Positions 19,966-28,500 of a stretch of DNA of 44,697 bases are shown piece by piece (the first letter of the stretch is position 1; each line of letters opens with the position of its first letter). Source of the stretch: Acidimicrobiales bacterium (GTDB taxonomy: Bacteria; Actinomycetota; Acidimicrobiia; Acidimicrobiales; JAUJNH01). The DNA lies in NCBI GenBank assembly GCA_030448245.1, contig JAUJNH010000003.1:183329-228025 (forward strand), read 5' to 3'. The notes under the pieces are model-generated. The model ran no database searches, had not been told where the DNA came from, and saw only the letters and a program-made list of their open reading frames with translations. The position numbers and the translations under genes are program-made.

Positions 19966-20850
19966 TCATCGCCGCTCGAGGCGGAGGACCTGGCCGGTGC
20001 GGGACACCCGCCAGCCACCGGTGACCTCGCAGGCCACCGCCCGGCCGGCGGCCACGGCCAGCACCCGGTCCACCGTGGCCCGGTCGGGAGGGTGCCGCTC
20101 GGCCCCGCCCGGGCCCGACCCGTCGCCGGCCAGCCACCGCCGCACCGCCCTGGCGGCCAGAGGGGGCGGGGCGCCAGCCAGGGCCCGGGCGTCCGCCGGG
20201 TCGAGGCCGGCGGCCAGCTGGTCGAGGAGGTCGGCGTCGCCGGCGGCCACCTCGGCGGTGCGGACCAGCAGCGGGACGGGGTCACGGCTCGCCACCGCGG
20301 CCAGGAGGGGCAGGACCTCGTGGCGCACCCGGTTGCGCACGAACCGGGGATCGGCGTTCGACGGGTCCTCGACCGGGTCCAGGTCGAGCGACGCGCACAG
20401 CCCCCGGGTCTCCGAGCGGCGAAGTCCGAGGAGCGGATGGCGGGGGCCGGGGCGCAGCGAGGACAGCCCGGCCAGGCCCGCCCCCCGCAGCAGGTTGACC
20501 AGCACGGTCTCGGCCTGGTCGTCGGCGGTGTGGCCGAGTGCCGCCCTCGGCCCCAGGGCCGCGTGCCGGGCCGACCGGGCTCGGGCCTCCTGGTCGGGCC
20601 CGAGCGCCACCTCGACGCGCACCGAGCGGAAGCTCGCTCCCACCCGCGCCGCGGCGGCGGCCACCCGCTCCGCCTCGACCGCCGATCCGGGGCGCAGCCC
20701 GTGGTCGACGTGCACCGCCGTCACCGAGCAGCCGGCCTCGACGGCCAGGACGAGCAGGGCCAGCGAGTCGGCCCCTCCCGAGACGCCGCAGGTGAGCGTG
20801 GTCCCCGCGGGAGGGAAGCTGCAGCGGGCGAGGAGGCTGGCGGGGTTCAG
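19966..20850 (-). CDS. tilS: tRNA(Ile)-lysidine synthase, with an apparent CTG start
   Basis: TilS changes C34 of the Ile-CAU tRNA into lysidine so that it reads AUA and is charged with isoleucine. The PP-loop ATP motif SGGADS is encoded at about 20773-20790, followed by HVDHGLRPGS and GHTADDQAETVLVNLLRGAG, then the helical domain ending in ERR. The first ATG/GTG/TTG in this frame (GTG at 20724) lies after the PP-loop and cannot be the true start. The frame stays open upstream, and a CTG at 20850 overlaps the stop of the response regulator (CTGA) and gives a plausible LNPASLLARCSF N-terminus. I use it as the start, with low certainty for that codon. Confidence 0.85.
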   Translation of the reverse strand: MNPASLLARCSFPPAGTTLTCGVSGGADSLALLVLAVEAGCSVTAVHVDHGLRPGSAVEAERVAAAAARVGASFRSVRVEVALGPDQEARARSARHAALGPRAALGHTADDQAETVLVNLLRGAGLAGLSSLRPGPRHPLLGLRRSETRGLCASLDLDPVEDPSNADPRFVRNRVRHEVLPLLAAVASRDPVPLLVRTAEVAAGDADLLDQLAAGLDPADARALAGAPPPLAARAVRRWLAGDGSGPGGAERHPPDRATVDRVLAVAAGRAVACEVTGGWRVSRTGQVLRLERR

Positions 20851-21623
20851 CCGGCCCGTTCCCGAGCGAGGATCACCAGCTCCTCCACCGAGGCGATGTC
20901 GAGCTTGGCGGCGATCCGGCGGAGGCTGGCGTAGACGTTCGAGCGGCTCACCCCGAGCTGGGCCGAGGCTCCCCGAACCGTGGGCTGGCAGCCGACGGCC
21001 TCGAGGACCTTCGTCTGCTTGGCCGAGAGGCGGCTGAGGTCGAGGACCAGCCGGGGGGACGCCGGTCGCTCGCCGGCGGCCGCTGGGCCCGGGCCGGACG
21101 GCGGCTCGGGGCGGCGCTCCAGGCGCGAGAACCGGACGCGGCGGCCGCTGGCCGGCTCCGGGCCGGCATCGCCGTCGGCGTCGCCCCGCTCGAGCTGGAC
21201 CAGCCGCTGGAGGGCCGCCGTCTGGGCGGCCAGGCGGGCCTCGGCCTCGTCGGCTGCGAGGGCCTCGGCCACGACCCGGGCGAGCGCGGCCATCTCGACG
21301 GGCTTGGTGAGGTACTGGACCGCCCCCTCGATGCCGCCCCGGATCCGGTCCAGCTCGCTGCTCCGGCCCGTCAGCAGCACCACCGGCGCGGCCGCGACGG
21401 CGGGCTCGGGCGAAGCCTTGAGCCGGCGCAGCACCTCCCAGCCGTCGAGCCCTGGCATCGACAGGTCGAGCAGGACCAGGTCGGGCCGAAGCCCGCTGGC
21501 CAGCGCGGCCAGCGCCTCGGCACCGTCGGCCGCCACGGCCGCCTCATGCCCGTCGAGCTCGAGGTTGCGCCGCAGGACCTCGCGGAGGTCCGGCTCATCC
21601 TCGATGACGAACACGAGCGCCAC
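20847..21623 (-). CDS. Response regulator with a C-terminal helix-turn-helix
   Basis: The 258-residue protein has a CheY-like receiver at 1-120: acidic pocket EDE (8-10), phospho-acceptor Asp53 in LLDLSMPG, Thr85 in VLLTG and Lys107 in YLTKP. A Pro/Arg-rich linker follows, and then a C-terminal helix-turn-helix at about 200-255 (LGVSRSNVYASLRRIAAKL) of the LuxR/sigma-region-4 kind. It is therefore a probable phosphorylation-controlled transcription factor; no histidine kinase is in the window. The GTG at 21623 is five bases after the DUF2342 stop and the gene runs into tilS, so it sits inside a tRNA/purine operon, an unusual place for an orphan regulator. Confidence 0.85.
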   Translation of the reverse strand: MALVFVIEDEPDLREVLRRNLELDGHEAAVAADGAEALAALASGLRPDLVLLDLSMPGLDGWEVLRRLKASPEPAVAAAPVVLLTGRSSELDRIRGGIEGAVQYLTKPVEMAALARVVAEALAADEAEARLAAQTAALQRLVQLERGDADGDAGPEPASGRRVRFSRLERRPEPPSGPGPAAAGERPASPRLVLDLSRLSAKQTKVLEAVGCQPTVRGASAQLGVSRSNVYASLRRIAAKLDIASVEELVILARERAG

Positions 21624-21628
21624 GACCG

Positions 21629-22744
21629 TCAGATGGTAGGAGCCACCGCCCCGCTGGAACCCATGCGGGCCACCCAGCGCGACGGGACCCCCACCTCCTC
21701 CAGCGACGGGAGGTGCTCCGGGCGCTCCCACACCCGCTCCAGCAGCGCCGGCCCACCCTCGGCCTCGACCGCCTCGATGAACCGCTCGCCCGCCTCGTAC
21801 TGGGCCATCTTGGCCTCCATGCCCACGGCCTGCAGCACCAGCTTGATGACCGGGTTCGACTGCTGGCGGCGCTCGCGCAGGACCCGCCCGAAGCGCTCGG
21901 CCGAGGGGATGCGGGCGGCGCCGGCACGGTCCATCGTGGTGTCGCCGTGGCCCTCGAGCAGGCTCATCAGGCCGTTCAGCCGCGAGAAGACGAGTCGCTG
22001 CTCCGGGGTGGCGAGCAGGGCCGGCAGGCCGCCTTCGGCCAGAGGGTTGCGACCGCTGCTCACCTCGCCGACCACCCGGCGCAGGGCGGCCAGCAGGCGC
22101 TTCGAGTCCATGTCGGCCACGTCGAGCACCTCCTCGACCAGCCCCAGGTAGTGCTCGCGCAGCCACGGCACCCCGGTGAACTGGGCCCGGTGGGTGACCT
22201 CGTGGAGCGCCAGCCACAGCCGGAACTCGCGAGGCGGGAAGGAGTAGCGCTTCTCGAGGGCCAGGATGTTCGGCCCCACGTAGTACACCAGGTCCTGCTG
22301 CTCCGGCGCCTCGTCCTCGAGCACCAACAGGTCGTACTGGCCCAGCACACGGGTGCTCATGAAGCCGAGCAGGGCGCCGACCTGGGCGCCGGTGACGGCC
22401 CGCCCGACCGGTGCCACCGGGCCCGAGATCCTCGCCGCGAACTTGTCGACCACCGGGCGCAGGAGGCGCTGGAAGCTGGCCACGTTGGCCGTGACCCAGC
22501 CTGCCCGGTCCACCACCCGGGCCCGGGCCGGTCCGGCCGCGCTGACCAGCCCCGTCGCCTCGCCGACCAGCTGCTCGGCCTCAGCCGTCAGCTCGTCGAA
22601 GTCGCCTTGGAGCGAGGCGTAGTGGTAGCTGTCCTGCAACGGCTCCCGGCCGGCCACTCGGGTGGCCACCCGCTCTGCGGTGTCCCAGCCGATGGGCGAC
22701 CGGGCGCGGGACTCCCCGTTCGGCGGGGTCGGGCGGGCCGCCAT
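21629..22744 (-). CDS. DUF2342 zinc-metalloprotease-fold protein (F420-biosynthesis-associated family)
   Basis: This 371-residue protein belongs to an actinobacterial family seen next to tilS (Mycobacterium Rv3626c). It carries a zincin-like HEVTHRAQF (HExxH) within LWLALHEVTHRAQFTGVPWLREH, and later the family's EGHGDTTMDRAG block. Other family marks are GWDTAERVATRVAGREP near the start and YYVGPNILALEKRYSFPPREF. The molecular role is unknown; annotators label it a putative hydrolase or coenzyme F420 biosynthesis-associated protein. The ATG at 22744 follows the stop of the small membrane-protein gene by five bases. Confidence 0.88.
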   Translation of the reverse strand: MAARPTPPNGESRARSPIGWDTAERVATRVAGREPLQDSYHYASLQGDFDELTAEAEQLVGEATGLVSAAGPARARVVDRAGWVTANVASFQRLLRPVVDKFAARISGPVAPVGRAVTGAQVGALLGFMSTRVLGQYDLLVLEDEAPEQQDLVYYVGPNILALEKRYSFPPREFRLWLALHEVTHRAQFTGVPWLREHYLGLVEEVLDVADMDSKRLLAALRRVVGEVSSGRNPLAEGGLPALLATPEQRLVFSRLNGLMSLLEGHGDTTMDRAGAARIPSAERFGRVLRERRQQSNPVIKLVLQAVGMEAKMAQYEAGERFIEAVEAEGGPALLERVWERPEHLPSLEEVGVPSRWVARMGSSGAVAPTI

Positions 22745-22749
22745 CCGGC

Positions 22750-22887
22750 CTACTTCCGGGGGTACTTCTGCGACTGGACCTTGACCAGGTAGCCGATGAT
22801 GGTGAAGGCGACCATCAGGAGCCCGGGGACCAAGAGGAACCACGAGATCCAGTAGGTCCACACCTTGGCGGCGAGCTGCAGGGCCAT
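22750..22887 (-). CDS. 45-residue single-pass membrane protein
   Basis: A short frame from ATG 22887 to a TAG at 22750-22752 encodes a 45-residue protein. It has a short amphipathic start (MALQLAAKVWTYW), a hydrophobic stretch through WFLLVPGLLMVAFTIIGYLV, and a basic end KVQSQKYPRK. It fills the gap between the Cys/His mini-protein and DUF2342 with only 5 bases to the latter, so it is probably in their operon. The aromatic-rich membrane segment and basic tail argue that it is real. Function unknown. Confidence 0.6.
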   Translation of the reverse strand: MALQLAAKVWTYWISWFLLVPGLLMVAFTIIGYLVKVQSQKYPRK

Positions 22888-22928
22888 GACGGCGAGACTA
22901 GGGCCCCCTCAGGGAGCCGACGCAATCG

Positions 22929-23123
22929 CTACGAGGCGATCTTGCGGCCGCGGGTGCGGGGCACGCTCATCGGCTCGTGCAGCGAGCAGAAGGAGCCCGG
23001 GTTGTACATCGACAGGCGGGCGTGGCAGTCCTGCTCCTTGCAGGTGCGTCCCTTGGCAAAGGCCTTGCTGGCCCGCTCGGAGCCGCCGGTGAAGGGCTCT
23101 CCGCTCACGGAAGGTGCGCTCAT
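22929..23123 (-). CDS. Small Cys/His-rich (zinc-finger-like) protein
   Basis: A 64-residue basic protein with C-x4-C then C-x2-H: CKEQDCHARLSMYNPGSFCSLHEP. The C...C-x-(K/R)LS-x-YNP-x-x-C-x2-H pattern recurs in small actinobacterial proteins and is consistent with a single zinc site; I do not know its function. The ATG at 23123 overlaps the rsrA stop (ATGA), so it is translationally tied to the anti-sigma factor, suggesting a role in, or at least expression with, the thiol-stress response. Confidence 0.7.
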   Translation of the reverse strand: MSAPSVSGEPFTGGSERASKAFAKGRTCKEQDCHARLSMYNPGSFCSLHEPMSVPRTRGRKIAS

Positions 23124-23431
23124 GCCGGAGGGAACGTTCCCCCACCGTCGTTTGTTCCCGGGCCTGAAGCCTCGGAAGCGAGGAGGTCCTTGATGCGCAG
23201 GCGGAGGTCGTCGGGCACCTGCTCGCGGCAGCGGTGCTTGATCAGCTCGCGCAGCTCGACCTCGAACTCGAAGGCTTCCAGGCAGGGGTGGCAGGCGTCG
23301 AGGTGGTACTCGATGAGCAACCTGCGCTCGGGGGTGAGCTCGCCGTCCAGGAAGTGGTAGAGCACATGGACTGCCTCGGAGCAGTTCACGTCCACCTTCG
23401 GCTGCATGCTCAGGTCGTCGTCGTGATCCAT
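23120..23431 (-). CDS. rsrA: Zinc-binding anti-sigma factor, RsrA/RshA type
   Basis: This 103-residue protein is expected to bind SigR and release it when its cysteines are oxidised. The zinc anti-sigma signature is complete: Cys17, then His43, Cys47 and Cys50 in EYHLDACHPC, matching the C...H-x3-C-x2-C of RsrA. Short Met/Asp-rich N-terminal and Gly-rich C-terminal tails flank the core. It lies 46 bases downstream of sigR and overlaps the next small gene. Confidence 0.92.
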   Translation of the reverse strand: MDHDDDLSMQPKVDVNCSEAVHVLYHFLDGELTPERRLLIEYHLDACHPCLEAFEFEVELRELIKHRCREQVPDDLRLRIKDLLASEASGPGTNDGGGTFPPA

Positions 23432-23477
23432 CGCGGTTCTCGGGTCCTCCGGTCAGTGAGCCTGGCTTCCTGTTGTT

Positions 23478-24056
23478 TCAGGGCTGGGCCACGGGTTCGT
23501 CGACCAGGCGGCGCTGGCGACCGAACTCGAACAACGACTTCTGCAGCGCCCTTCTTCCCCGATGGAGCCGAGACATGACGGTTCCGATGGGGATGTCGAG
23601 GATCTCGGCGATCTCCTTGTACTGGAAGCCCTCGACATCGGCCAGCAGCACGGCCATCCGGAACTGGTCGGGGAGCGCCTCGACCGCCTCCTTCACCTCG
23701 GCCTCGGTGAATGACTCGAGCACCTCGTCCTCGGCGCTGCGGCCGGCCTGGACGCCCTCGAGCCCCCCCAGGCGCCGGTACAGGTAGAGGTCCTCGACGT
23801 CTTCGAGGTCGCTCTCCTCCGGCCGCCGCTTCTTGGCCCGGTAGATGTTGATGAAGGTGTTGGTCAGGATCCGGTAGAGCCACGCCCGGAGGTTGGTGCC
23901 CTCCTGGAAGCCGCCAAAGGCCCGGTACGCCTTGAGGTACGTCTCCTGCACCAGATCCTCGGCGTCGGCCCTGTTCCTGGTCATCCGCATGGCGGCCGCG
24001 TACAGCGACGGCATGTACTCCATGGCCTGCGCGGCGAAGGTCGCCTGGTCCGCCAT
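23478..24056 (-). CDS. sigR: ECF RNA polymerase sigma factor, SigR/SigH type
   Basis: The 192-residue sigma factor has region 2 ([29 protein letters not shown], with the DLVQET core) and region 4 ([28 protein letters not shown]). It belongs to the thiol-oxidative-stress group (SigR of Streptomyces, SigH of Mycobacterium) and is followed by its anti-sigma factor. It would direct transcription of mycothiol, thioredoxin and protease genes. The ATG at 24056 has TAGGCT 6 bases upstream, so the basal transcript is probably leaderless. No GGAAT-type SigR autoregulation site was recognised. Confidence 0.93.
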   Translation of the reverse strand: MADQATFAAQAMEYMPSLYAAAMRMTRNRADAEDLVQETYLKAYRAFGGFQEGTNLRAWLYRILTNTFINIYRAKKRRPEESDLEDVEDLYLYRRLGGLEGVQAGRSAEDEVLESFTEAEVKEAVEALPDQFRMAVLLADVEGFQYKEIAEILDIPIGTVMSRLHRGRRALQKSLFEFGRQRRLVDEPVAQP

Positions 24057-24062
24057 GATCAG

Positions 24063-24068
24063 AGCCTA
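24063..24068 (-). promoter_or_regulatory. Leaderless-type -10 box (TAGGCT) of sigR
   Basis: TAGGCT on the minus strand ends 6 bases before the sigR ATG, with no Shine-Dalgarno sequence between. Confidence 0.5.
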
Positions 24069-24101
24069 CGCGGCCGGCGCGAGGGCGAAACGGGCTTCGG
24101 G

Positions 24102-25064
<963 letters not shown>

Positions 25065-25330
25065 TCGTCCTCCGCGTCTCTGCTTGGCGTTTGGGACCCA
25101 CCCGAGCGGCGGCGAGGGGCGCAGCACGGCGGCGCGCCTCACCCAGCACGGGGCGGAATGGCACAGCATACCCGGTTGGAGGAGAGGGCAGGACACTTTG
25201 CCCGCGGCGAGGCGGACGCCACCGCAAGCCCACCTGGCCGAGAGGCCGGATCCGGTGCTGCGACGGCGCGGCGCAGAGCGCCCTGCGCCACCCTAGGCCG
25301 GGAACGACGCGTTCCGGGTGCGGACCTCGT

Positions 25331-25336
25331 TAGGTT
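25331..25336 (+). promoter_or_regulatory. Leaderless-type -10 box (TAGGTT) of the PPOX gene
   Basis: TAGGTT ends 6 bases before the ATG at 25343 and no ribosome site intervenes. The rest of the 278-base divergent gap (25065-25342) shows no other clear element. Confidence 0.6.
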
Positions 25337-25342
25337 TCTTGC

Positions 25343-25813
25343 ATGGCGACGTGGACTGAGCTGGAGGCAGGGGCCCCGGAGCTGGCGGCGCGGGTCCAGC
25401 GCCGCTTCGAGGCCTCCAAGCACAACCTGCTCGCCACGCTGCGGCGGGACGGTTCGCCCCGCATCAGCGGCATCGAGGTGCAGCACTCGGGCGGGCAGCT
25501 GTGGGTGGGGATGATGGGCGGGTCCCGAAAGGCGGCCGACCTGCAGCGCGACCCTCGGCTGGCCCTGCACTCCGCGCCCGTCGACCTCGAGCTGGTCGAC
25601 GGCGACGCCAAGGTGTCGGGGCGGGCCCACGAGGTGGTCGACCCGGACGAGATCCGGGTTTGGCTGGGTGACCTCGGCACCCAGCCGCCCGGGCCGTTCC
25701 ACCTGTTCCGGCTGGAGGTCGACGAGGTGTCGATCGTGCGGGTGGAGGGGGACCACCTCGTGATCGACGCCTGGCGCCCCGACCGGGGGGCGTGGCGGGT
25801 CGAACGGACCTAG
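25343..25813 (+). CDS. Pyridoxamine-5'-phosphate-oxidase-fold (PPOX) protein
   Basis: A 156-residue split-barrel protein. It starts with a helix and HNLLATLRRDGSPRISGIEV, then LWVGMMGGSRKAADLQRDPRLALHS, a typical flavin- or F420-binding strand order, and ends with RVEGDHLVIDAWRPDRG. Family members bind FMN, F420 or haem; the cofactor cannot be chosen here. It is monocistronic with a leaderless-type start and faces away from the sigma factor gene. Confidence 0.8.
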   Translation: MATWTELEAGAPELAARVQRRFEASKHNLLATLRRDGSPRISGIEVQHSGGQLWVGMMGGSRKAADLQRDPRLALHSAPVDLELVDGDAKVSGRAHEVVDPDEIRVWLGDLGTQPPGPFHLFRLEVDEVSIVRVEGDHLVIDAWRPDRGAWRVERT

Positions 25814-25862
25814 CGAGGCGGCCGCCGGCTCCCGATCGCGTCGGCCGGGCGAGCGGCCCCGG

Positions 25863-26816
25863 TCAGGTGGCGAACGGGCAGCGGGTGGGTGCCGTGCCTG
25901 CGACCTGGCGGCCCAGCTCGTCGATGAACCACCGGCGGAACGCCGTGATCTCCGGCGTGGGCGGACCGCTGATGAGAACGCCGGTGCGGCAGAGGTGCTC
26001 GACCTGGTCGGTGAGGCCGACGAAGCGGCTGAGGACGCCCACCTGGCCCGGGGGGACCTGGAGCTCGACGTCGATCGTGCGGGTCCTGGTCTGCACCGCG
26101 GCGCGAGCCGCCGCTCGCAGCGGCTCTCGCTGGCCGGCGGTCTCCTGGGCCAGCCGATCGGCCAGCACGGCCAGCTCCCGGGCCTCGCCAGCCTCGAAGT
26201 CGGTGGTCTGGACCTCGCGCACGAGGTCGTCCAGGTTGGCCGCACTGAACAGCACCAGCCGCACCGGCACGCCCTGCAGGTGGACCGGGACCCCGCCGGC
26301 CGGCGGGACGCCGGCGGGAAGATCCGCCACCGCGCGCTGCGGGCGGCCCGTGCCGACCTCGGCCCACACGCCCTTGACGGCCGTGTCGACATCCACCCCC
26401 CACGCGTCGGAGTACGCCTCGACGACGAGAAGGCCCCGGCCGGTCGTGGTGCGCTCGTACAGCGACCGCACCAGCCGCTCCAGCTCGTCGTCGGCGGTCT
26501 CGACGGTCGAGGAATCTCCGGGGCCGGGGAGTCGGGGGAGCGGGGCGGTCGGGCCGGGGACCACGTCAGGCCTCTCGTCGCGCACCACGACCCGGACGCC
26601 CTCGCCCCGCTTCTCGACCACGACGTCGAGGGCGCCGCCGGCGTGGAGGATGGCGTTGGTGGTGAGCTCGCTGGCCACCAGCTCGACGTCCTCGACCAGC
26701 GGTTCCAGGCCCCAGTCCCGCAGCCAGCCGCCCACCGAGCGCCGCACCGAGGCGACGTCGCCCAGCTCACCGTCGAGGATGGCGCGCCGCTGTGCGAGGA
26801 CGGGCGGCGTCACCAC
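25863..26816 (-). CDS. Anti-sigma-type ATPase (GHKL) with an extra C-terminal domain
   Basis: The 317-residue protein starts with a GHKL/HATPase fold of the SpoIIAB/RsbW class: the N-box ELVASELTTNAILHAGG at about 46-62, a VRDERPD segment, and the G-box TTGRGLLVVEAYSDAWGV. Such proteins act as serine kinases or anti-sigma factors. Residues ~150-317 form a second domain with ELAVLADRLAQE helices, VELQVPPGQVGVLSRFVGLTDQ and TPEITAFRRWFIDELGRQVAG, seen attached to actinobacterial PP2C/GHKL regulators but of unknown role. The double GTG at 26811-26816 is the likely start. No antagonist or sigma partner is adjacent; 250 bases without a recognisable gene separate it from mftF. Confidence 0.75.
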   Translation of the reverse strand: MVTPPVLAQRRAILDGELGDVASVRRSVGGWLRDWGLEPLVEDVELVASELTTNAILHAGGALDVVVEKRGEGVRVVVRDERPDVVPGPTAPLPRLPGPGDSSTVETADDELERLVRSLYERTTTGRGLLVVEAYSDAWGVDVDTAVKGVWAEVGTGRPQRAVADLPAGVPPAGGVPVHLQGVPVRLVLFSAANLDDLVREVQTTDFEAGEARELAVLADRLAQETAGQREPLRAAARAAVQTRTRTIDVELQVPPGQVGVLSRFVGLTDQVEHLCRTGVLISGPPTPEITAFRRWFIDELGRQVAGTAPTRCPFAT

Positions 26817-27066
26817 ATCCCCGCCCGAGGGCGTCGTGGCGTCGCGAGCGCGCCAGCACCAACGACCTGGAGCCTCATCGGGAACAGAGATCCCCGTGTC
26901 GGCCGCAGCCGAAACAGGATCCCCCCCGCCAGCGGGTTGCCCGGTTCGCGCCAGCGCCCGTGCCTCCTCGAGACCGTGGGCGAGGCCGGTCGCCGGAACG
27001 CGGTCAAGGGTCAAGCGCGGGCCGACGGATGGCTGCGTCGGACGGGTCGATCCCCGACCGCAGGCG

Positions 27067-28500
27067 CTACCGGCGACGAGCCACGTCGGGGAGGAGCGTG
27101 GCCGGCGACCGGGCCTGCAGGGCGCCGGCCCAGACGCCGGTGCCGTACGCCAGGTCGTCGAGCAGGCGCAGGGCCAGCCAGGCAGGGGCATTGGGGGCGC
27201 GGCGGCGGTCGCGGAGGGGCGGGAGGAGGGCCAGGACGAGGGTCGCCCGCCGGACCCGGTGCGAGGTGATGGAGGCGAGCGCCAGGACCGGCCACCAGCT
27301 GCGGCGGCACGCTTCGACCAGCAGGCGGCCGGCGCTGCGGTGCCCGGCGACACCCAGCCGAGCGGCCTCGGCCCATGGGTGGTCGAGCGCTCGGAGGCGG
27401 GCGACGAGGCCGGCCACCGGGGCTGCGGCGACGATGGCGGCGAGCACCGGGTGGCCCGTGCCGGCGAGAAGCCACGCAGCCGCCGTCGAGGCCGGCACGG
27501 CGAGCGGGGCGGCGGCCGGGCCGTGCCGGGCAGCGAGGGGGGCGGCCGACCGGCCGTAGTCGAAGCGCTGGCCCAGCAGGGCCCGGAGCGTGGGGCGCAC
27601 GGGGTGGCGGACGGTGGCCGCCGGGTCGTAGCGCACGGTCCAGCCGGCAGCGGCGATGCGCCAGACGAGGTCGACGTCCTCACCGGTCCGCAATGAGACG
27701 TCGAAGCCCCCGACGGCCACCAGGGCGTCGCGCCGGACGACGAGGGCGGCCGTCGGCACGTAGGGCACCCGGCTGCGGGGACGGACGACGGCCATGGCTG
27801 GCCCGAGGTCGAGCGGGGAGTGAAGCGCCTCGTAGGCGGCCAGCCACGAGGGGGCATCCGGTGGGGCCCAGGCCACGACGCGGGGAGCGGCGGCGGCGAC
27901 CGCAGGGTCTGCCAGGTGCGCGGACAGCACGTCGAGCCAACCCGGGTGCGGCCGGCAGCCGGCGTCGAGGAAGGCGACCACGTCCGTCGCCGCCGCCGTC
28001 CAGCCGGCCTGCCGGGCCGCCGCCGGCCCCTGCGAAGGGTGGAGCCGGATGACCTGGCCGACGCCGTGGGCCGCGGCGAGGGCAGGTACGGCGGAAGGGT
28101 CGAGCGAGCCGTCGTCGACCACCACCACGTCGCTCACCGGGTCGAGGTGGGCCAGGGTGGCAGCCAGGCCGGCGGGGTCGTCCCGGACGGGGATGACGAC
28201 GGTGACGCTCGAGAGGAAGCGGATGGGCGGGCGCGGGTGGGCCAGGCCGAGGTCGAGCAGGCGGCGGGCCAACCGGTTGCCGGCCCGCTGCGGCGGGACG
28301 GGGTCGCCGGCGACCAGATCGTCGAGCAGCCGCGCTCCCGCCGGCTTCAGGCGCAGCACGGTCAGCGGGGAGCCGCCGATCAGGACCGAACCGCCGTCGA
28401 TGCGGCGAGCCTGCGGGTCGAGGACGAGGCCGAACCCGTCCGGGACGGGACGGGAGGTGATGCTCGGGCCGGAACCGGGGGGTCGGGAGCGCGGCCTCAT
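27067..28500 (-). CDS. mftF: Mycofactocin glycosyltransferase MftF
   Basis: MftF is a family-2 (GT-A) glycosyltransferase that adds glucose units to the mycofactocin core. The 477 residues match the family length. The N-terminal ~90 residues form the RRE/PqqD-like lead typical of MftF, followed by SSVTVVIPVRD, the nucleotide strand DVVVVDDGSLD, AFLDAGCRPHPGW, and GGFDVSLRTGEDVDLVWRI with the acceptor-side ED. Hydrophobic helices near 320-400 suggest membrane association. The ATG at 28500 overlaps the SDR stop (ATGA). It is the last gene of the mycofactocin run. Confidence 0.92.
   Translation of the reverse strand: MRPRSRPPGSGPSITSRPVPDGFGLVLDPQARRIDGGSVLIGGSPLTVLRLKPAGARLLDDLVAGDPVPPQRAGNRLARRLLDLGLAHPRPPIRFLSSVTVVIPVRDDPAGLAATLAHLDPVSDVVVVDDGSLDPSAVPALAAAHGVGQVIRLHPSQGPAAARQAGWTAAATDVVAFLDAGCRPHPGWLDVLSAHLADPAVAAAAPRVVAWAPPDAPSWLAAYEALHSPLDLGPAMAVVRPRSRVPYVPTAALVVRRDALVAVGGFDVSLRTGEDVDLVWRIAAAGWTVRYDPAATVRHPVRPTLRALLGQRFDYGRSAAPLAARHGPAAAPLAVPASTAAAWLLAGTGHPVLAAIVAAAPVAGLVARLRALDHPWAEAARLGVAGHRSAGRLLVEACRRSWWPVLALASITSHRVRRATLVLALLPPLRDRRRAPNAPAWLALRLLDDLAYGTGVWAGALQARSPATLLPDVARRR

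Noticed and set aside
26817..27066. Riboswitch or small gene between mftF and the anti-sigma-type ATPase
   Set aside because: I found no conserved fold, ribosome site plus open frame, or strong hairpin that stands out from the GC-rich background.
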